DNA of 64,000 nucleotides from Raineyella sp. W15-4 (GCF_033170155.1 NZ_CP137079.1:124001-188000), one strand, 5' to 3'. Counted from the stretch's first letter, positions 42,294 to 51,880 are shown. The notes: generated by a model from the letters alone, not told the origin. Numbers and translations are program-made.

Positions 42294-43116
42294 GGATACG
42301 TGCTCCCTTCGTGATCCGCTGCCGGATCGCCCCCGAGGCGGCGTCGATCGCCATCGTCACGACCACCACGACGAGGATCAGCACACCGACAGCGTCCCAC
42401 GTACGGTACTGGGTGTAACCAGTCAGCAGGTCACCCACGCCGCCGACACCGATCAGCCCGAGGATCGCCGAGGTGCGGACGTTGATCTCGAACCGGTACA
42501 GCGCGAGCGACATCAGCTCGGGCGCCGCGGCCGGCCACAGCCCCCACCGTGCCGTCTCGAGCAGGTTGCCGCCGGCGGCGCGCACCGCCTCGGCCGCGCC
42601 GTCCGGCACGGCCTCGATCGTCTCGTACGTCCACTTGGCGTGTGTGCCGATCCCGCCGATCGCCAGCGCGAGCGCACCCGTGAACGGTGTCAGGCCGGTC
42701 ACCGTGAGGATGACGATGGCGATCACCACCTCGGGGACGGCGCGCAGCACGGCGAAGATCCCGCGCAGCACCAGGCGCAGCCACAGCGGGCCCACGCCGT
42801 GCGCGGCCGGGATGCCGAGCACGGTGGCGACCGGGACGCCGAGCAGCGCACCGACCCACGCCATCTGCACCGACACCCAGGTCTGCTGCAGCGCATACGG
42901 CAGCTTCGACCAGTCGGGCGCGGCGAACATCAGCCGCAGATAGTGCGTGATGCTGGCCGGCAGCCCGGCCACGGTCGTCCAGTCGAGCCGCAGCTGCCAG
43001 AGCGCGGCGAGGACGACCGCGCCGGTGACGAGCTGGGCGAGGCGGACCAGCGGCCGGCCCGGCCGCGCCGGGGCGACGACGGCGTCGGGCTTCGTCGGGA
43101 GCACCGAGGCGCTCAT
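42274..43116 (-). CDS. phnE: PhnE-type phosphonate/phosphite ABC transporter permease, second copy
   Basis: A 280-residue inner-membrane permease with six or so transmembrane segments and the ABC permease EAA-like loop AVRAAGGNLLETARWGLWPAAAPE. The C-terminal block ALYRFEINVRTSAILGLIGVGGVGDLLTGYTQY is the PhnE hallmark. The ATG at 43116 overlaps the stop of the first permease (4 bases); longer frames are antisense or shadow sequence. The pair of PhnE genes would form a heterodimeric channel. Confidence 0.88.
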   Translation of the reverse strand: MSASVLPTKPDAVVAPARPGRPLVRLAQLVTGAVVLAALWQLRLDWTTVAGLPASITHYLRLMFAAPDWSKLPYALQQTWVSVQMAWVGALLGVPVATVLGIPAAHGVGPLWLRLVLRGIFAVLRAVPEVVIAIVILTVTGLTPFTGALALAIGGIGTHAKWTYETIEAVPDGAAEAVRAAGGNLLETARWGLWPAAAPELMSLALYRFEINVRTSAILGLIGVGGVGDLLTGYTQYRTWDAVGVLILVVVVVTMAIDAASGAIRQRITKGARIRVAGTD

Positions 43117-43907
43117 CGCAGCCTCCTGCGCAGCACGTTGGACGCCACCTCGATGAGCAGGACGACCACGAGGATCTCCACGATGATCACGGCGAGGGCA
43201 CCGTACCGGTAGAACCCGCGCATCTCGTCGATCAGCCGGCCGATCCCGCCCGCCCCGACCAGGCCGAGGACAGCGGAGATACGGACGTTGAGCTCGAGGG
43301 AGTAGAGCACCTGGCTCGCGTACACCGGCCAGGTCTGGGGGATGGCGAGCACCCGGTTCACCTGGGCCTGCGTGCCGCCGGCGGCGTGCCCGGCCTCCAG
43401 ATACGTGGGGTCGGCCGAGTCGACGGCCTCCGAGACGAGCTTGACGACGACACCGAGGTCGAACAGCACCAGGGTGAGCACGCCGGGCAGGGCTCCCACG
43501 CCGATCATCGCCACCAGGATCGTGGCGTACACCAGGTCGGGGACCGCCCGCACCACGTTGAGCACGGCGCGCACCACCCGGCGCCCCACGCCGGGGTTGG
43601 TCGGCCGGGCGGCCCACAGGGACAGCGGCAGGGCGAGTGCCGCGGACGCGGCGGCGCCCACCACCGCCATTGCGAGGGTCTCCTGCAGCGGCCGCCAGGT
43701 GCGCGGCAGGATCGAGAGGTCGGGGTGGAGCATCTTCTCGATCCGGGCGGCACCGAAGTGCCCGTTGCGGGCGATGGTGGCGAGGTCGATCTCGATCCCG
43801 CCGAGGGCGGGGGTGATCGTCACGACGGTGATGGCCACCACCAGGGCGAGGACGGCGACCGTCCGCGGCCAGGTCCGCGGCCGCGGCGGGACGGCGAGCG
43901 GGGTCAC
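43113..43907 (-). CDS. phnE: PhnE-type phosphonate/phosphite ABC transporter permease, first copy
   Basis: A 264-residue permease with five or six hydrophobic segments ([22 protein letters not shown] at the start), [21 protein letters not shown] as the coupling loop and [29 protein letters not shown] as the family signature. The start is one of two adjacent GTG codons; 43907 overlaps the phnC stop as GTGA, and 43910 is equally possible. It works with the second PhnE, the ATPase and the binding protein. Confidence 0.87.
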   Translation of the reverse strand: MTPLAVPPRPRTWPRTVAVLALVVAITVVTITPALGGIEIDLATIARNGHFGAARIEKMLHPDLSILPRTWRPLQETLAMAVVGAAASAALALPLSLWAARPTNPGVGRRVVRAVLNVVRAVPDLVYATILVAMIGVGALPGVLTLVLFDLGVVVKLVSEAVDSADPTYLEAGHAAGGTQAQVNRVLAIPQTWPVYASQVLYSLELNVRISAVLGLVGAGGIGRLIDEMRGFYRYGALAVIIVEILVVVLLIEVASNVLRRRLR

Positions 43908-44731
43908 CACTCCTGTCCCAGCCGGTCGCGGGCCTGGATGGGCCGGCCGTAGATCTCCCCGAACACCGCGTCGTCGGCGGTGGCGGCCGGGCCGTCGTAG
44001 ACGAGCTCGCCGCCGCGCAGCCCGATCATCCGGGTCGTGTACCGGCGCGCCAGGTCCATCAGGTGCAGGTTCACCAGCACGGTCAGACCACGCTCGGTGT
44101 TGATCCGCTCGAGGTCCGCCATCACGGAATGCGCCGTCGGCGGGTCGAGACTGGCCACGGGCTCGTCGGCCAGCATGACCCGCGGCTGTTGGGCCAGGGC
44201 CCGGGCGATCGCGACACGCTGCTTCTGTCCACCGGACAGGGCGCCGGCGCGGCCCCACACCTTCTCGAGCATGCCGACCGAGTCGAGGGCCGACAGGACG
44301 AGCTCACGGTCCGCGCTGCCGGCGAGGCCGAGCAGCGTCCGCCAGGTCGGGGTGTGGGCGAACCGCCCGACCAGCACGTTGTGGTAGACGCTCGCCCGGT
44401 CGGCCAGGTTGAAGGCCTGGAAGATCATCCCGATGCCGCCGCGCACCGCGCGCAGGCGGTGCCCCCGCAGGCCGCCGACGTCGTACGGGCCGACGCGGAC
44501 CGTGCCCGACGTCGGCGCCACGAGGCCGTTGATGGTGCGGATCAGCGTCGACTTTCCGGACCCGGACAGGCCGACGACGGAGACCATCTCGCCGGGCGCA
44601 ATGTCCAGGGAGATTCCGCGCAACGCCTGGGTGCCGTTCGGGTAGCGGACGGCGACGTCCTCGAGGTGGACAGGCCAAGGCCCGGAGGGGGCGACGGCCG
44701 CCTCCGGGCTCGGGGTGAGCTGTTCGGTCAC
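43904..44731 (-). CDS. phnC: PhnC-type ABC transporter ATP-binding protein
   Basis: A 275-residue ABC ATPase with Walker [10 protein letters not shown], signature [17 protein letters not shown], Walker [14 protein letters not shown] and H-loop [10 protein letters not shown]. Together these match PhnC, the energiser of phosphonate/phosphite uptake; the characteristic [24 protein letters not shown] block is present. It overlaps the binding-protein gene by 4 bases and the first permease by 4 bases. Confidence 0.92.
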   Translation of the reverse strand: MTEQLTPSPEAAVAPSGPWPVHLEDVAVRYPNGTQALRGISLDIAPGEMVSVVGLSGSGKSTLIRTINGLVAPTSGTVRVGPYDVGGLRGHRLRAVRGGIGMIFQAFNLADRASVYHNVLVGRFAHTPTWRTLLGLAGSADRELVLSALDSVGMLEKVWGRAGALSGGQKQRVAIARALAQQPRVMLADEPVASLDPPTAHSVMADLERINTERGLTVLVNLHLMDLARRYTTRMIGLRGGELVYDGPAATADDAVFGEIYGRPIQARDRLGQEW

Positions 44732-45765
44732 TTGGCCGCGAACCGCGCGGTGACCTTCCGAGCCAGGTCGATCTGGCTGGCATCGGCCGGCACCCAGCCG
44801 GTCTGGCCGAAGATGTTCTTCAGCGTCGCGGGGTCGACCTTGTCATAGCCGCCCATGAGTTCGGTGATCTTGGCACTCATGTCCTTGGGCACGTCCGGGC
44901 CGACGACGACACCGCCGTTGGGGTACATCTCCGACAGACCGAACACGACGACCTTGTCACCGAGGTCGGGGACCTCCGTGGCCTTGATCGCCGAGCGCGC
45001 GTCCCAGTAGGCGAAGCCGACCTCGGCGTTGCCGTTGTAGACGGCCATGATGAGGTTGTCGTTGCCGGTCACCGGCACCTGCTGGAGGCTGTCGACCTTG
45101 ATGCCGGCGGCCTCCAGGTCCAGGACGGGCAGCTGGTAGCCGGCGGGCGAGGTCGTGTTGCCGAAGGCGACCTTGGTCCCGGGGGTGATCTTCTTCAGCG
45201 CGTCCAGCCCCTTCGGGCCGACACCGGTGTTCGTGCTGCCGTCGGCGATGCCGTTGCAGTAGAGGTACTGGGCGCCGTTGGCGGCGTAGGTCGCCTTGAC
45301 CGGAGTGTCGGTGCAGTACTTGCTCGCGTTGCCGATGCTGGTGAACATCTCTGCGGCGTACGAGGATGCCCCGTTGCGGACGTCCTGGAGCACCGGGACG
45401 GCGCCGCACTGGTCCTGGGCGGCGGCGAGCGAGCCGGCATCGGCGATGGCGATCTGGGCCTGGCCGGAGCAGACGGCCTCGACGGCGGCCTGGTAGTCCT
45501 TGGTGACGACGCCCTTGACGGTGACGCCGAGCTGCTGCGATAGGTAGTCGGTCAGCGGCTTGGTCGAGGTGACCAGGTCACCGACCTTCTCATTGGGGAT
45601 GAGGGCGAGGGTGATCTCCGAGGGCCAGGGTGCGGTCGAGGTGGCCGCGGAGGAGGCCGCACCGCCGGCCGCGGTGGAGCTCGAGCCGCAGGCCGCGAGA
45701 GTCAGGGTGAGGGCTGCGAGAGCGAGCGCGCCCGGCGCGAACAGGGACTTGCGCATGTCCGTCAT
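44728..45765 (-). CDS. phnD: PhnD-type substrate-binding lipoprotein
   Basis: A 345-residue lipoprotein. The signal peptide ends in LTLAACGSS, a lipobox, and a Ser/Ala/Thr linker follows. The binding fold of the phosphate/phosphite/phosphonate family is indicated by [28 protein letters not shown] near the start, [23 protein letters not shown], and [13 protein letters not shown]. It captures the substrate outside the cell for the PhnCEE transporter. Specificity for phosphonate, phosphite or another oxyanion cannot be read directly. Confidence 0.9.
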   Translation of the reverse strand: MTDMRKSLFAPGALALAALTLTLAACGSSSTAAGGAASSAATSTAPWPSEITLALIPNEKVGDLVTSTKPLTDYLSQQLGVTVKGVVTKDYQAAVEAVCSGQAQIAIADAGSLAAAQDQCGAVPVLQDVRNGASSYAAEMFTSIGNASKYCTDTPVKATYAANGAQYLYCNGIADGSTNTGVGPKGLDALKKITPGTKVAFGNTTSPAGYQLPVLDLEAAGIKVDSLQQVPVTGNDNLIMAVYNGNAEVGFAYWDARSAIKATEVPDLGDKVVVFGLSEMYPNGGVVVGPDVPKDMSAKITELMGGYDKVDPATLKNIFGQTGWVPADASQIDLARKVTARFAAK

Positions 45766-46457
45766 GCCTTTCGATCAGTGGGATGGAGCGTTTCCCGGGC
45801 CGCGGACGCGACCCAAGCCTGGATGTCGCCGTAGAGGTCGGCGAGGGTGGTGCCGCGCATCGTCGGGTGGTGAGTGGTGCGGCTCGCCGTCGGGCCGACG
45901 AGCGCGGTCGCAGCACCGAGCCGGGCCGCCGGCGCCAGGTCGTAGTCCCAGATGTCGCCCACGCTGAGCACCGGACCGTCGGAGAGGAGCTTCTCGACGA
46001 CAGCGCCCAGGCCGGCAGGTTTGCCGACCGCGCAGTGCCGCTCGGTCAGGTGCTCGGCGGCACCGAGACCGACCAGCGCCCGCTCGACACCGGCGGCCGG
46101 AGCGTTGGTGGCCAGCACGAGGTGTGCATCGTCGGCGAGATCCGCCAGGAACTCCGCCAGGCCCTCGGGTGCGGTGACCGGGGCGGCGGGAGTGCCGAGG
46201 TCCTGCCGGCTGGCCTGGTAGGCCGCCTCGAGTGCCACCTCGCTCACCGCGTGGGCAAGCGCGACCTGCCGTACGGCGTCGTAGCCGTCGAGGAACTCCG
46301 GGTCACCCGCGTCCAGACGGTCGAGGGCATCGACGGCCTCGGCGAACAACCGCCGGTCTCCGGCCGCGTCGGCGAGGTGGCTCGCATAGGCGAGCACCGG
46401 CCGGTGGCCGAGCGCGAGGGTTCCGTCGAAGTCGAAGACGACAGTGGGGTGGGGCAT
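45762..46457 (-). CDS. HAD superfamily hydrolase in the Phn-type operon
   Basis: A 231-residue HAD phosphatase with motif I VVFDFDGTLALG (Asp9, Asp11), motif II LVLATNAPA, a Lys in CAVGKPAGL as motif III, and motif IV VLSVGDIWDYDL. First gene of the minus-strand transporter operon; its stop overlaps phnD by 4 bases. It could dephosphorylate or cleave the imported compound, for example as a phosphonatase-like or phosphate ester hydrolase. This role is inferred from context. Upstream is an AT-rich stretch (46491-46504) including TCTAGA, a possible promoter or operator. Confidence 0.82.
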   Translation of the reverse strand: MPHPTVVFDFDGTLALGHRPVLAYASHLADAAGDRRLFAEAVDALDRLDAGDPEFLDGYDAVRQVALAHAVSEVALEAAYQASRQDLGTPAAPVTAPEGLAEFLADLADDAHLVLATNAPAAGVERALVGLGAAEHLTERHCAVGKPAGLGAVVEKLLSDGPVLSVGDIWDYDLAPAARLGAATALVGPTASRTTHHPTMRGTTLADLYGDIQAWVASAARETLHPTDRKA

Positions 46458-46598
46458 CTTCCGCCAATCGTGTGGACGATGCGGCCACGATATCTAGAAG
46501 ATCTGGACGGATGGGCCACACAGAGGTGAACCCCAGATGTCACCTCGGGCAATACCTGGCGACGTGAGGGCGCGGACGCTCGCCCCGAAGGTCCGGCG

Positions 46599-47243
46599 TC
46601 ACCCTCCGGCCAGGCCGCTGATCGTCACCATCAACGCGCTCTGCACGTCCTCGACGCTGCGCTGCGGGTGGAACGTGGCCCGGTCCAGGGCGGAGAAGGC
46701 CAGCGCCCCGAGGATCGCCACCGCGATCATCTCGAAGTGTTCCGGGCCCGGCCGCACCTGCGTACGTCCCGCGGTGTAACGCTGCTCGTGCACCCCGCGG
46801 ATCACCGCGACCACCGGCGCGATCAGCGCGGCGCGGGTCGCCGGCAGGTCGGCGTGCCAGGGCCGCTCGTTGCGGAACAGCTCGGTGAGCAGCACCTGAC
46901 AGGTGGCCGGATCGGTGTCGAAGGCGCGCAGCAGGGCCAGCACGATCGCGCTCAGCGCCTCCCAGCCCTCGTACGGTGCCCGGGCGGCCTCGGCGACGGC
47001 GGCGATCCGGTCGGCCGATTCCCGGACCACCACCGCCCCCAGGCCCTGCTTGGAGCCGAAGTTGTAGAACACCGTGCCCTTGCTGACCCCGGCCCGCTCG
47101 GCGATGTCGTCCACCGAGGTGGCGCTGTAGCCGCGCTCGGCGAAGAGCTCGAGCCCGGCCGCGATCACCCGTTCCCGGGTCGCGACGCGCCGGGCCGTCC
47201 GCCCGTCGGTCCTGGTACCGTCGCGGGGCGCTGCCGTGGACAT
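46599..47243 (-). CDS. TetR family transcriptional regulator of the YhgE operon
   Basis: A 214-residue TetR protein with HTH at about residues 22-66 (RERVIAAGLELFAERGYSATSVDDIAERAGVSKGTVFYNFGSKQGL). Last gene of a three-gene operon after the ABC-like ATPase and the YhgE/Pip protein; its ATG overlaps the YhgE stop (TGATG). The palindromic ACTGAC-CA-GTCAGT at the operon promoter is its likely operator, giving autorepression. Longer open frames upstream are antisense-like shadows of the YhgE gene. Confidence 0.87.
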   Translation of the reverse strand: MSTAAPRDGTRTDGRTARRVATRERVIAAGLELFAERGYSATSVDDIAERAGVSKGTVFYNFGSKQGLGAVVVRESADRIAAVAEAARAPYEGWEALSAIVLALLRAFDTDPATCQVLLTELFRNERPWHADLPATRAALIAPVVAVIRGVHEQRYTAGRTQVRPGPEHFEMIAVAILGALAFSALDRATFHPQRSVEDVQSALMVTISGLAGG

Positions 47244-49432
47244 CAGATCGTCACCTCCGGGTGCAGGCGCTGGATCGTCCACACGCGGCGCCGTGCGGCC
47301 GACCATGTGCTGGCCGCGAGGCTCAGGGCGATCACGACGACAAGGTAGGCCACCGCGGCGTGGAATTGCATCCCCAGATCGCCGGTGATCGCCTCCCGCA
47401 GCCCGTTCACCACGTGCGTCATCGGCAGCCAGGGATGGATGGCCTGGAAGAACGGCGGGCTGGTGAGGGCCGGGTAGGTGCCGCCGGCCGAGGTGAGCTG
47501 CAGCATCAGCAGCACCAGCACGACCACCCGGCCGACGGCCGGTCCGAGCAGCACGTTGATCGCCTGTTGCAGGGTGAGGAAGGTCAGTCCCACCAGCAGG
47601 GTGAAACCGATCGCCGCCAGCGGGTGGCTGAGGTGCAGCCCGAGGGCGAAGACCAGCACGCCGAGCAGCAGGGCGACCTGGAGGACCGCCACCACGGCGC
47701 CGGGCAGCCAGCTGGCCAGCACCACCCGCAGTGCCGGCACCGGCGCGGCGAGGGAACGATCGGAGACCGGGCGCAGCAGCATCCAGGTGATCAGCACGCC
47801 GACGTAGAGGGCCAGACCCATGAAGTACGGGGCGAATCCCTCCCCGTTCGCGGCGGCCTGGTGCACCCAGGCGGAGTCGAGGGAGACCGGGGCGCTGATC
47901 AGGTCGGCGTTGGCCTGCTGGGTGTCGCGGTCCATCGAGGGGATCTGGTCGACCGCGCTCTTCAGCCCGTCGGAGAGCTGGTGGGCGCCGTCGGTGAGGG
48001 TGGTCAGCCCGGCGGTGAGGGTGCCGGCGCCGTCGTGGGCGCTGCGCAGGCCGTCGGCCAGGGTGCGTGCCCCGGTGGCGAGGGTGTCCAGCCCGTCGGC
48101 CAGCGCGCTGGCTCCGTCGTGCGCCTGGACCGCCCCGTCGTGCACCTGGCCGGCGCCCTGGGCGACCGAGGTGGCGCCGGTGCTGAGCGTACGTGCGCCG
48201 CTGGCGAGCTGCCCGGTGCCGGTGGCCAGCGAGTTCGCGCCCTTGTCGGCAGTGGCGATGCCGTCGGCCAGCTTCGGCGCGGACGCGGCCAGCTGGGCGT
48301 TGCCGTCGGCGACCTGTTGGGCCCCGGCGGACAGCTGCTGCACCTGGCCGTTCAGCGTCGTCGTCTTCGCGTCGACCCGGTCCAGCGCGGCGTACGCCTG
48401 CTGGACGTACGGGTCGTCGGCCGGCAGTTTGGCGAGGGCGGCGCGCAGGTCGGTGGAGGCGGCGGCGACCTGGCCCGCGGCGACCGAAGCCTTGTCGGCG
48501 AGCTGTTTGTTGCCGGCGGCGACCTGGGCGGAGCCGTCGGCCAGCTTCTTCGTCGCGGCGGGTAGGTCCCTGGTCTGGGTGGTGAGGGTGTCCAGGCCAC
48601 CGGCGAGCTGTTGCGCGCCCTGGTGGGCCGAGTCGGCGCCGGTGGCCAGCGAGGAGGCGCCGGTGGCGAGCTGTTGCGCCCCGGCGGCGACCTGGGCGGA
48701 GCCGTCGGCCAGCTGGCCGGTGCCGGTGACCAGTTGATGGGCGCCGGAGTCGGCCGTGTCGGCCCCGGAGACCAGCTTCCCGGCGCCGGTGTCGAGCTGG
48801 GCCAGGCCGTCGTCCAGACTGACCGCGCCGGCGTGCGCCTGGTCGGCGCCGTCGGTGAGCCGGGTGGCTCCGTCGGAGGCGGTGACCAGGCCGGCGCGGA
48901 TGTCGGAGGTGCCGATCAGCAGCTTGTCGACCATCTGGGCACCGATGGAGTCGGACGCCCCGGTGCGGACCTCCCGCATCACCGAGGACAGGATGGTCCG
49001 GGCGGTGTAGCCGTTGGCGTCGTTGTACTGCACCTGCAGCGGTGCCTGCACCGGGTGCTCGGAGCCGGCGGTGGTGACCGCCTGGGAGAAGTCGGCGGGG
49101 ATGGTCAGCACGGCATAGTAGTCTCCGGCGACCAGGCCCTCGTGCGCGGTGCGGGCATCGGTGCTCTGCCATTTCAGTGAGCCCTTGTCGAGCAGCTCGT
49201 CGTTCAGGTCGGTGCCGGCGTGCACGGCCGTGCCGTCCTTGGTGGCCCCGGAGTCCTGGTTGACGATCGCCACCGGGAGCCGGTTGAGGTGGCCGGTCGG
49301 GTCCCAGAAGGCCCACAGGTAGAGCGCGCCGTAGAGCAGCGGGATGAGGCAGGCGGCGACGATGGCGAGCCGCTGCATCCGGCTGCGGGAGAAGCGGCGC
49401 AGCTCGGTGCCGATGCGGAGGAAGCGGAGCAT
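47243..49432 (-). CDS. YhgE/Pip domain membrane protein
   Basis: A 729-residue membrane protein. A first transmembrane segment (LAIVAACLIPLLYGALYLWAFW) is followed by an extracytoplasmic YhgE/Pip N domain (LPVAIVNQDSGATKDGTAV), then about 330 residues of Ala/Gly/Asp/Leu-rich repeats of the type DGAxxLxxGAxxL predicted to form long helices, and finally five membrane segments of the ABC-2 permease type. The family includes phage infection protein Pip and ESX-associated YukE-system proteins. With the ATPase gene 1 base upstream it may be an ABC-2-like exporter. Confidence 0.9.
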   Translation of the reverse strand: MLRFLRIGTELRRFSRSRMQRLAIVAACLIPLLYGALYLWAFWDPTGHLNRLPVAIVNQDSGATKDGTAVHAGTDLNDELLDKGSLKWQSTDARTAHEGLVAGDYYAVLTIPADFSQAVTTAGSEHPVQAPLQVQYNDANGYTARTILSSVMREVRTGASDSIGAQMVDKLLIGTSDIRAGLVTASDGATRLTDGADQAHAGAVSLDDGLAQLDTGAGKLVSGADTADSGAHQLVTGTGQLADGSAQVAAGAQQLATGASSLATGADSAHQGAQQLAGGLDTLTTQTRDLPAATKKLADGSAQVAAGNKQLADKASVAAGQVAAASTDLRAALAKLPADDPYVQQAYAALDRVDAKTTTLNGQVQQLSAGAQQVADGNAQLAASAPKLADGIATADKGANSLATGTGQLASGARTLSTGATSVAQGAGQVHDGAVQAHDGASALADGLDTLATGARTLADGLRSAHDGAGTLTAGLTTLTDGAHQLSDGLKSAVDQIPSMDRDTQQANADLISAPVSLDSAWVHQAAANGEGFAPYFMGLALYVGVLITWMLLRPVSDRSLAAPVPALRVVLASWLPGAVVAVLQVALLLGVLVFALGLHLSHPLAAIGFTLLVGLTFLTLQQAINVLLGPAVGRVVVLVLLMLQLTSAGGTYPALTSPPFFQAIHPWLPMTHVVNGLREAITGDLGMQFHAAVAYLVVVIALSLAASTWSAARRRVWTIQRLHPEVTI

Positions 49433-49433
49433 G

Positions 49434-50264
49434 TCAGTCCTCCTGGGTGGGGACGGAGGCCGGGACGGGTGTGCCGGCGGAAACGGGGGCAGGCAGGGGG
49501 GTGGTGTCGGAACTGGGCGCGGTGGGGGCGGTCGGCGTGTCTGTGGTCCGCGAGCCGTGCGGATCGACCCAGTCCACCTCGGGCGGCAGCAGCTCAGGCG
49601 TCGCGGCCGAGGCGATGACGGTGAGCGGTGGCCGGTCCGGCGGAGGGGCCGGCGTGGGGGCCGTCGGGCCCGGTCGGTCGGTGAGCCGGACGAGGGTCCG
49701 CCAGACGGTGAGCTGGTCGGTCGGGTCGTGCAGGGCGTCGATGTCGTCCACGACGAGCAGCTGCGGGTCGCCCATCAGTGCGATCGCGATCTGCAGCAGC
49801 GTCGTGTCGAGGGCGCTCAACTCCCAGACGTAGCCGTCGGGGTCGGGGACCGGGCGCTCGCCGAAGGCCAGCTCGAGCAGCTGCTGGATCGCCGGGTCCT
49901 GCCAGCGTGGCACGCGCCGCCACAGCGGGGTGAGTAGTCCGGCCCGTTCGGTGACGATCTCCCGTGGCGTGAGGCCGTCGTCCGGCGCGTCGATGTCGGC
50001 GAAGTTGGCCAGGGCGCTGTGGCGCTGGACCAGACCGGTCGCCCGGGGCAGCGGATGTCCCGACACCTGCAGACTGCCGGAGGTGAAGCGCATCCGGCCG
50101 GCGAGGGTGAGCAGCAGGCTGGTCCGCCCGCCGCCCTCAGGGGAGACCAGGCCGAGCAGCCGGCCGGCCGGCACCTCGAGATCGACGGGGCCGTACACGG
50201 TGCCTCGGGTCGAGGTGAGCAGCAGGTCGCGGGCCCGGATGGCGGGCGGTTCGATGGTCACCAT
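49434..50264 (-). CDS. ABC transporter ATP-binding-like protein with degenerate motifs
   Basis: A 276-residue protein with the ABC ATPase fold but altered motifs. Walker A reads SPEGGGRTS, where the essential Lys is Arg. The signature is LSALDTTLLQIA instead of LSGGQ. Walker B is LLVVDDIDAL, with Asp in place of the catalytic Glu. The C-terminal 60 residues are a Pro/Thr/Ala-rich tail. It may bind but not hydrolyse ATP efficiently. It starts at ATG 50264 just downstream of the TetR-type operator and ends 1 base before the YhgE start. Confidence 0.82.
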   Translation of the reverse strand: MVTIEPPAIRARDLLLTSTRGTVYGPVDLEVPAGRLLGLVSPEGGGRTSLLLTLAGRMRFTSGSLQVSGHPLPRATGLVQRHSALANFADIDAPDDGLTPREIVTERAGLLTPLWRRVPRWQDPAIQQLLELAFGERPVPDPDGYVWELSALDTTLLQIAIALMGDPQLLVVDDIDALHDPTDQLTVWRTLVRLTDRPGPTAPTPAPPPDRPPLTVIASAATPELLPPEVDWVDPHGSRTTDTPTAPTAPSSDTTPLPAPVSAGTPVPASVPTQED

Positions 50265-50272
50265 CTCTTTAT

Positions 50273-50286
50273 ACTGACCAGTCAGT
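50273..50286. promoter_or_regulatory. TetR-type operator at the YhgE operon promoter
   Basis: ACTGAC-CA-GTCAGT is an inverted repeat with 6-bp arms, 9 bases upstream of the ATPase start. A minus-strand TATAAA lies between it and the start codon, so the repeat overlaps the promoter. Confidence 0.65.
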
Positions 50287-50352
50287 CTAAATACAAATGG
50301 ATGGTGTCGACCGCGCCCGGCTCCCGGCATGGCGCCACGTACGCTTGGGCCC

Positions 50353-51024
50353 ATGACCAGCACCGGCGGCCTCCTGTTGTGGCTCCTGCCGCTGACCGTG
50401 CTGGCGATGATCAGCCCGGTGATGTTCCTGAATGCCTCCACGGTGGCCGCCAACCGTGGCCCGTCCGACCGGTGGCGGTTCGTCGCCGGCAACGCCATCG
50501 TCCTGGTGGTCCTCGGAACACTCGGGATGGGCCTGCTGGGCGCCGCCGTCGAGGAGGCCGCGACCCGGGAGCTCGACTCCCGGCGGGTCGAGGCGATCCT
50601 CGGTGTCCTGCTGCTCGCCGTCGCGATCGTCCTGTTCCGGGGGCTGCTCGCGGACCGGGCGCGCCAGCGTGCCGGCGAACCGGCCACGGTGGTGAGTGAG
50701 CCCCATCTGCCGCGCAGCCTGGTCGGCTGGGGCGCGCTGAGCATGATCACCAACCTGACCACGATCCCGCTGTACGTGGCGATGGCACAGCGGATCGGCG
50801 CGACCCCGATCCCGATGGTCTTCCGGATCGTGCTGCTCGCCGTGGTGACCGTCCTCGTGCTGGCGCCTGCCTGGGGCCCGGTGATCGCCGCCGAGCGGGC
50901 CCCGGCGAAGCGGCGGATGAGTGACCGTACGCTGCGCCGGGTGTCCTGGTGGATGCGGGTCGGGTCGTTCGTCGCCAGCCTGGCCGGGGCGGGGCTGTTG
51001 CTCTGGCGCGGGTTCGTCGGCTGA
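50353..51024 (+). CDS. GAP-family (LysE-like) membrane protein
   Basis: A 223-residue protein with six hydrophobic segments (LLLWLLPLTVLAMISPVMFL; FVAGNAIVLVVLGTLGMGLLGA; AILGVLLLAVAIVLFRGLL; later LLAVVTVLVLAPAW). It resembles the Sap/GAP family related to LysE-type exporters, members of which take part in lipid or small-molecule export in mycobacteria. Specific cargo unknown. A TACGCT -10 element at 50340-50345 lies 7 bases before the ATG, which suggests a leaderless transcript. Confidence 0.72.
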   Translation: MTSTGGLLLWLLPLTVLAMISPVMFLNASTVAANRGPSDRWRFVAGNAIVLVVLGTLGMGLLGAAVEEAATRELDSRRVEAILGVLLLAVAIVLFRGLLADRARQRAGEPATVVSEPHLPRSLVGWGALSMITNLTTIPLYVAMAQRIGATPIPMVFRIVLLAVVTVLVLAPAWGPVIAAERAPAKRRMSDRTLRRVSWWMRVGSFVASLAGAGLLLWRGFVG

Positions 51025-51113
51025 GCGTCCGTCGGGGACCCGGCGGCCGACCGACGGCCGACCGGCGGCCGGAACCCCTACCGCGGCCCGGGGCGACGGC
51101 CTAGCGTGGCTGC

Positions 51114-51749
51114 ATGGAGATCATCCGACTGGGCCATTCCACCCTGCTGGTCGAGACGGTGGGCACCCGGGTGCTGCTCGATCCCGGCGGCTTCACCGAC
51201 GGCTGGGAGGAGGCGGAGGGCCTTGACGCCGTGGTCGTCACCCACCGGCATGCCGACCACTTCGACGTCTCCCGGATCCCGGCGCTGCTGCAGCGCAATC
51301 CGGGCGTCCGCGTCTTGCTCGAGCCGGAGACGCACCGGGAGGTCGGCCTGGCGCAGGCCGAGCCGTTCGCGGCCGGTCAGGTGGAGACGATCGGCGGGCT
51401 GATCCTGGAAGCGGTGGGTGGGGAGCACGCGGTGATCCACCGCGACATCCCCCGGGTCGGCAACATCGGGGTGGTGCTCGCCGCCGAGGGTGAGCCGCGG
51501 CTGTTCCACCCCGGTGACTCGTTGTCCGAGGTGCCGCCGGGGATCGACCTGATGGCGGTGCCGGCGTACGGGCCGTGGGCGGCGCTGCGGGAGACCGTCG
51601 ACTGGGCCCGGGCGGTCGGAGCCCCGACCTCGTTCTTCATCCACGACGGCCTGCTTAACGACCGGGGGCGTCGGGTGATCCGCGACCGGATCACCGACAT
51701 GGTCGACACCGACCTGCGGCCGTGGACCCAGCACGTGCTGCGCTACTGA
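51114..51749 (+). CDS. MBL-fold metallo-hydrolase
   Basis: A 211-residue beta-lactamase-fold hydrolase of the UlaG/YtkL-like group. Seen: EIIRLGHSTLLVETVGTRVLLDPG at the start, the metal motif THRHADHFD (His, His, Asp), a His in LFHPGDSL with Asp, and a final His in FFIHDG. It probably hydrolyses an ester or phosphodiester in the cytoplasm; substrate unknown. A TAGCGT -10 element at 51102-51107 lies 6 bases before the ATG. Confidence 0.87.
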   Translation: MEIIRLGHSTLLVETVGTRVLLDPGGFTDGWEEAEGLDAVVVTHRHADHFDVSRIPALLQRNPGVRVLLEPETHREVGLAQAEPFAAGQVETIGGLILEAVGGEHAVIHRDIPRVGNIGVVLAAEGEPRLFHPGDSLSEVPPGIDLMAVPAYGPWAALRETVDWARAVGAPTSFFIHDGLLNDRGRRVIRDRITDMVDTDLRPWTQHVLRY

Positions 51750-51837
51750 GCTCGGCTCTGCTGAGAACCTGCCCTGCTGAACGGAGCCGCCCTGCTGAAC
51801 CGTGTGCCGGCCGTTGCCCATCGCGTCGCCATCGTGC

Positions 51838-51843
51838 TACCGT
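51838..51843 (+). promoter_or_regulatory. -10 element (TACCGT) for the leader peptide and patatin
   Basis: TACCGT fits the TANNNT consensus and would start transcription near 51850, about 30 bases before the leader peptide. Upstream (51750-51800) the sequence CTGCTGA occurs three times. Confidence 0.35.
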
Positions 51844-51880
51844 CCCACCGATCGTGATCCGACCGCAGGAGGTGAGACCC

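Noticed and set aside
47244-49316. A long minus-strand extension upstream of the TetR gene
   Set aside because: This part is an alternative frame of the YhgE/Pip gene (Gly/Arg-rich, no motifs). The TetR start at 47243 follows the stop of YhgE directly.
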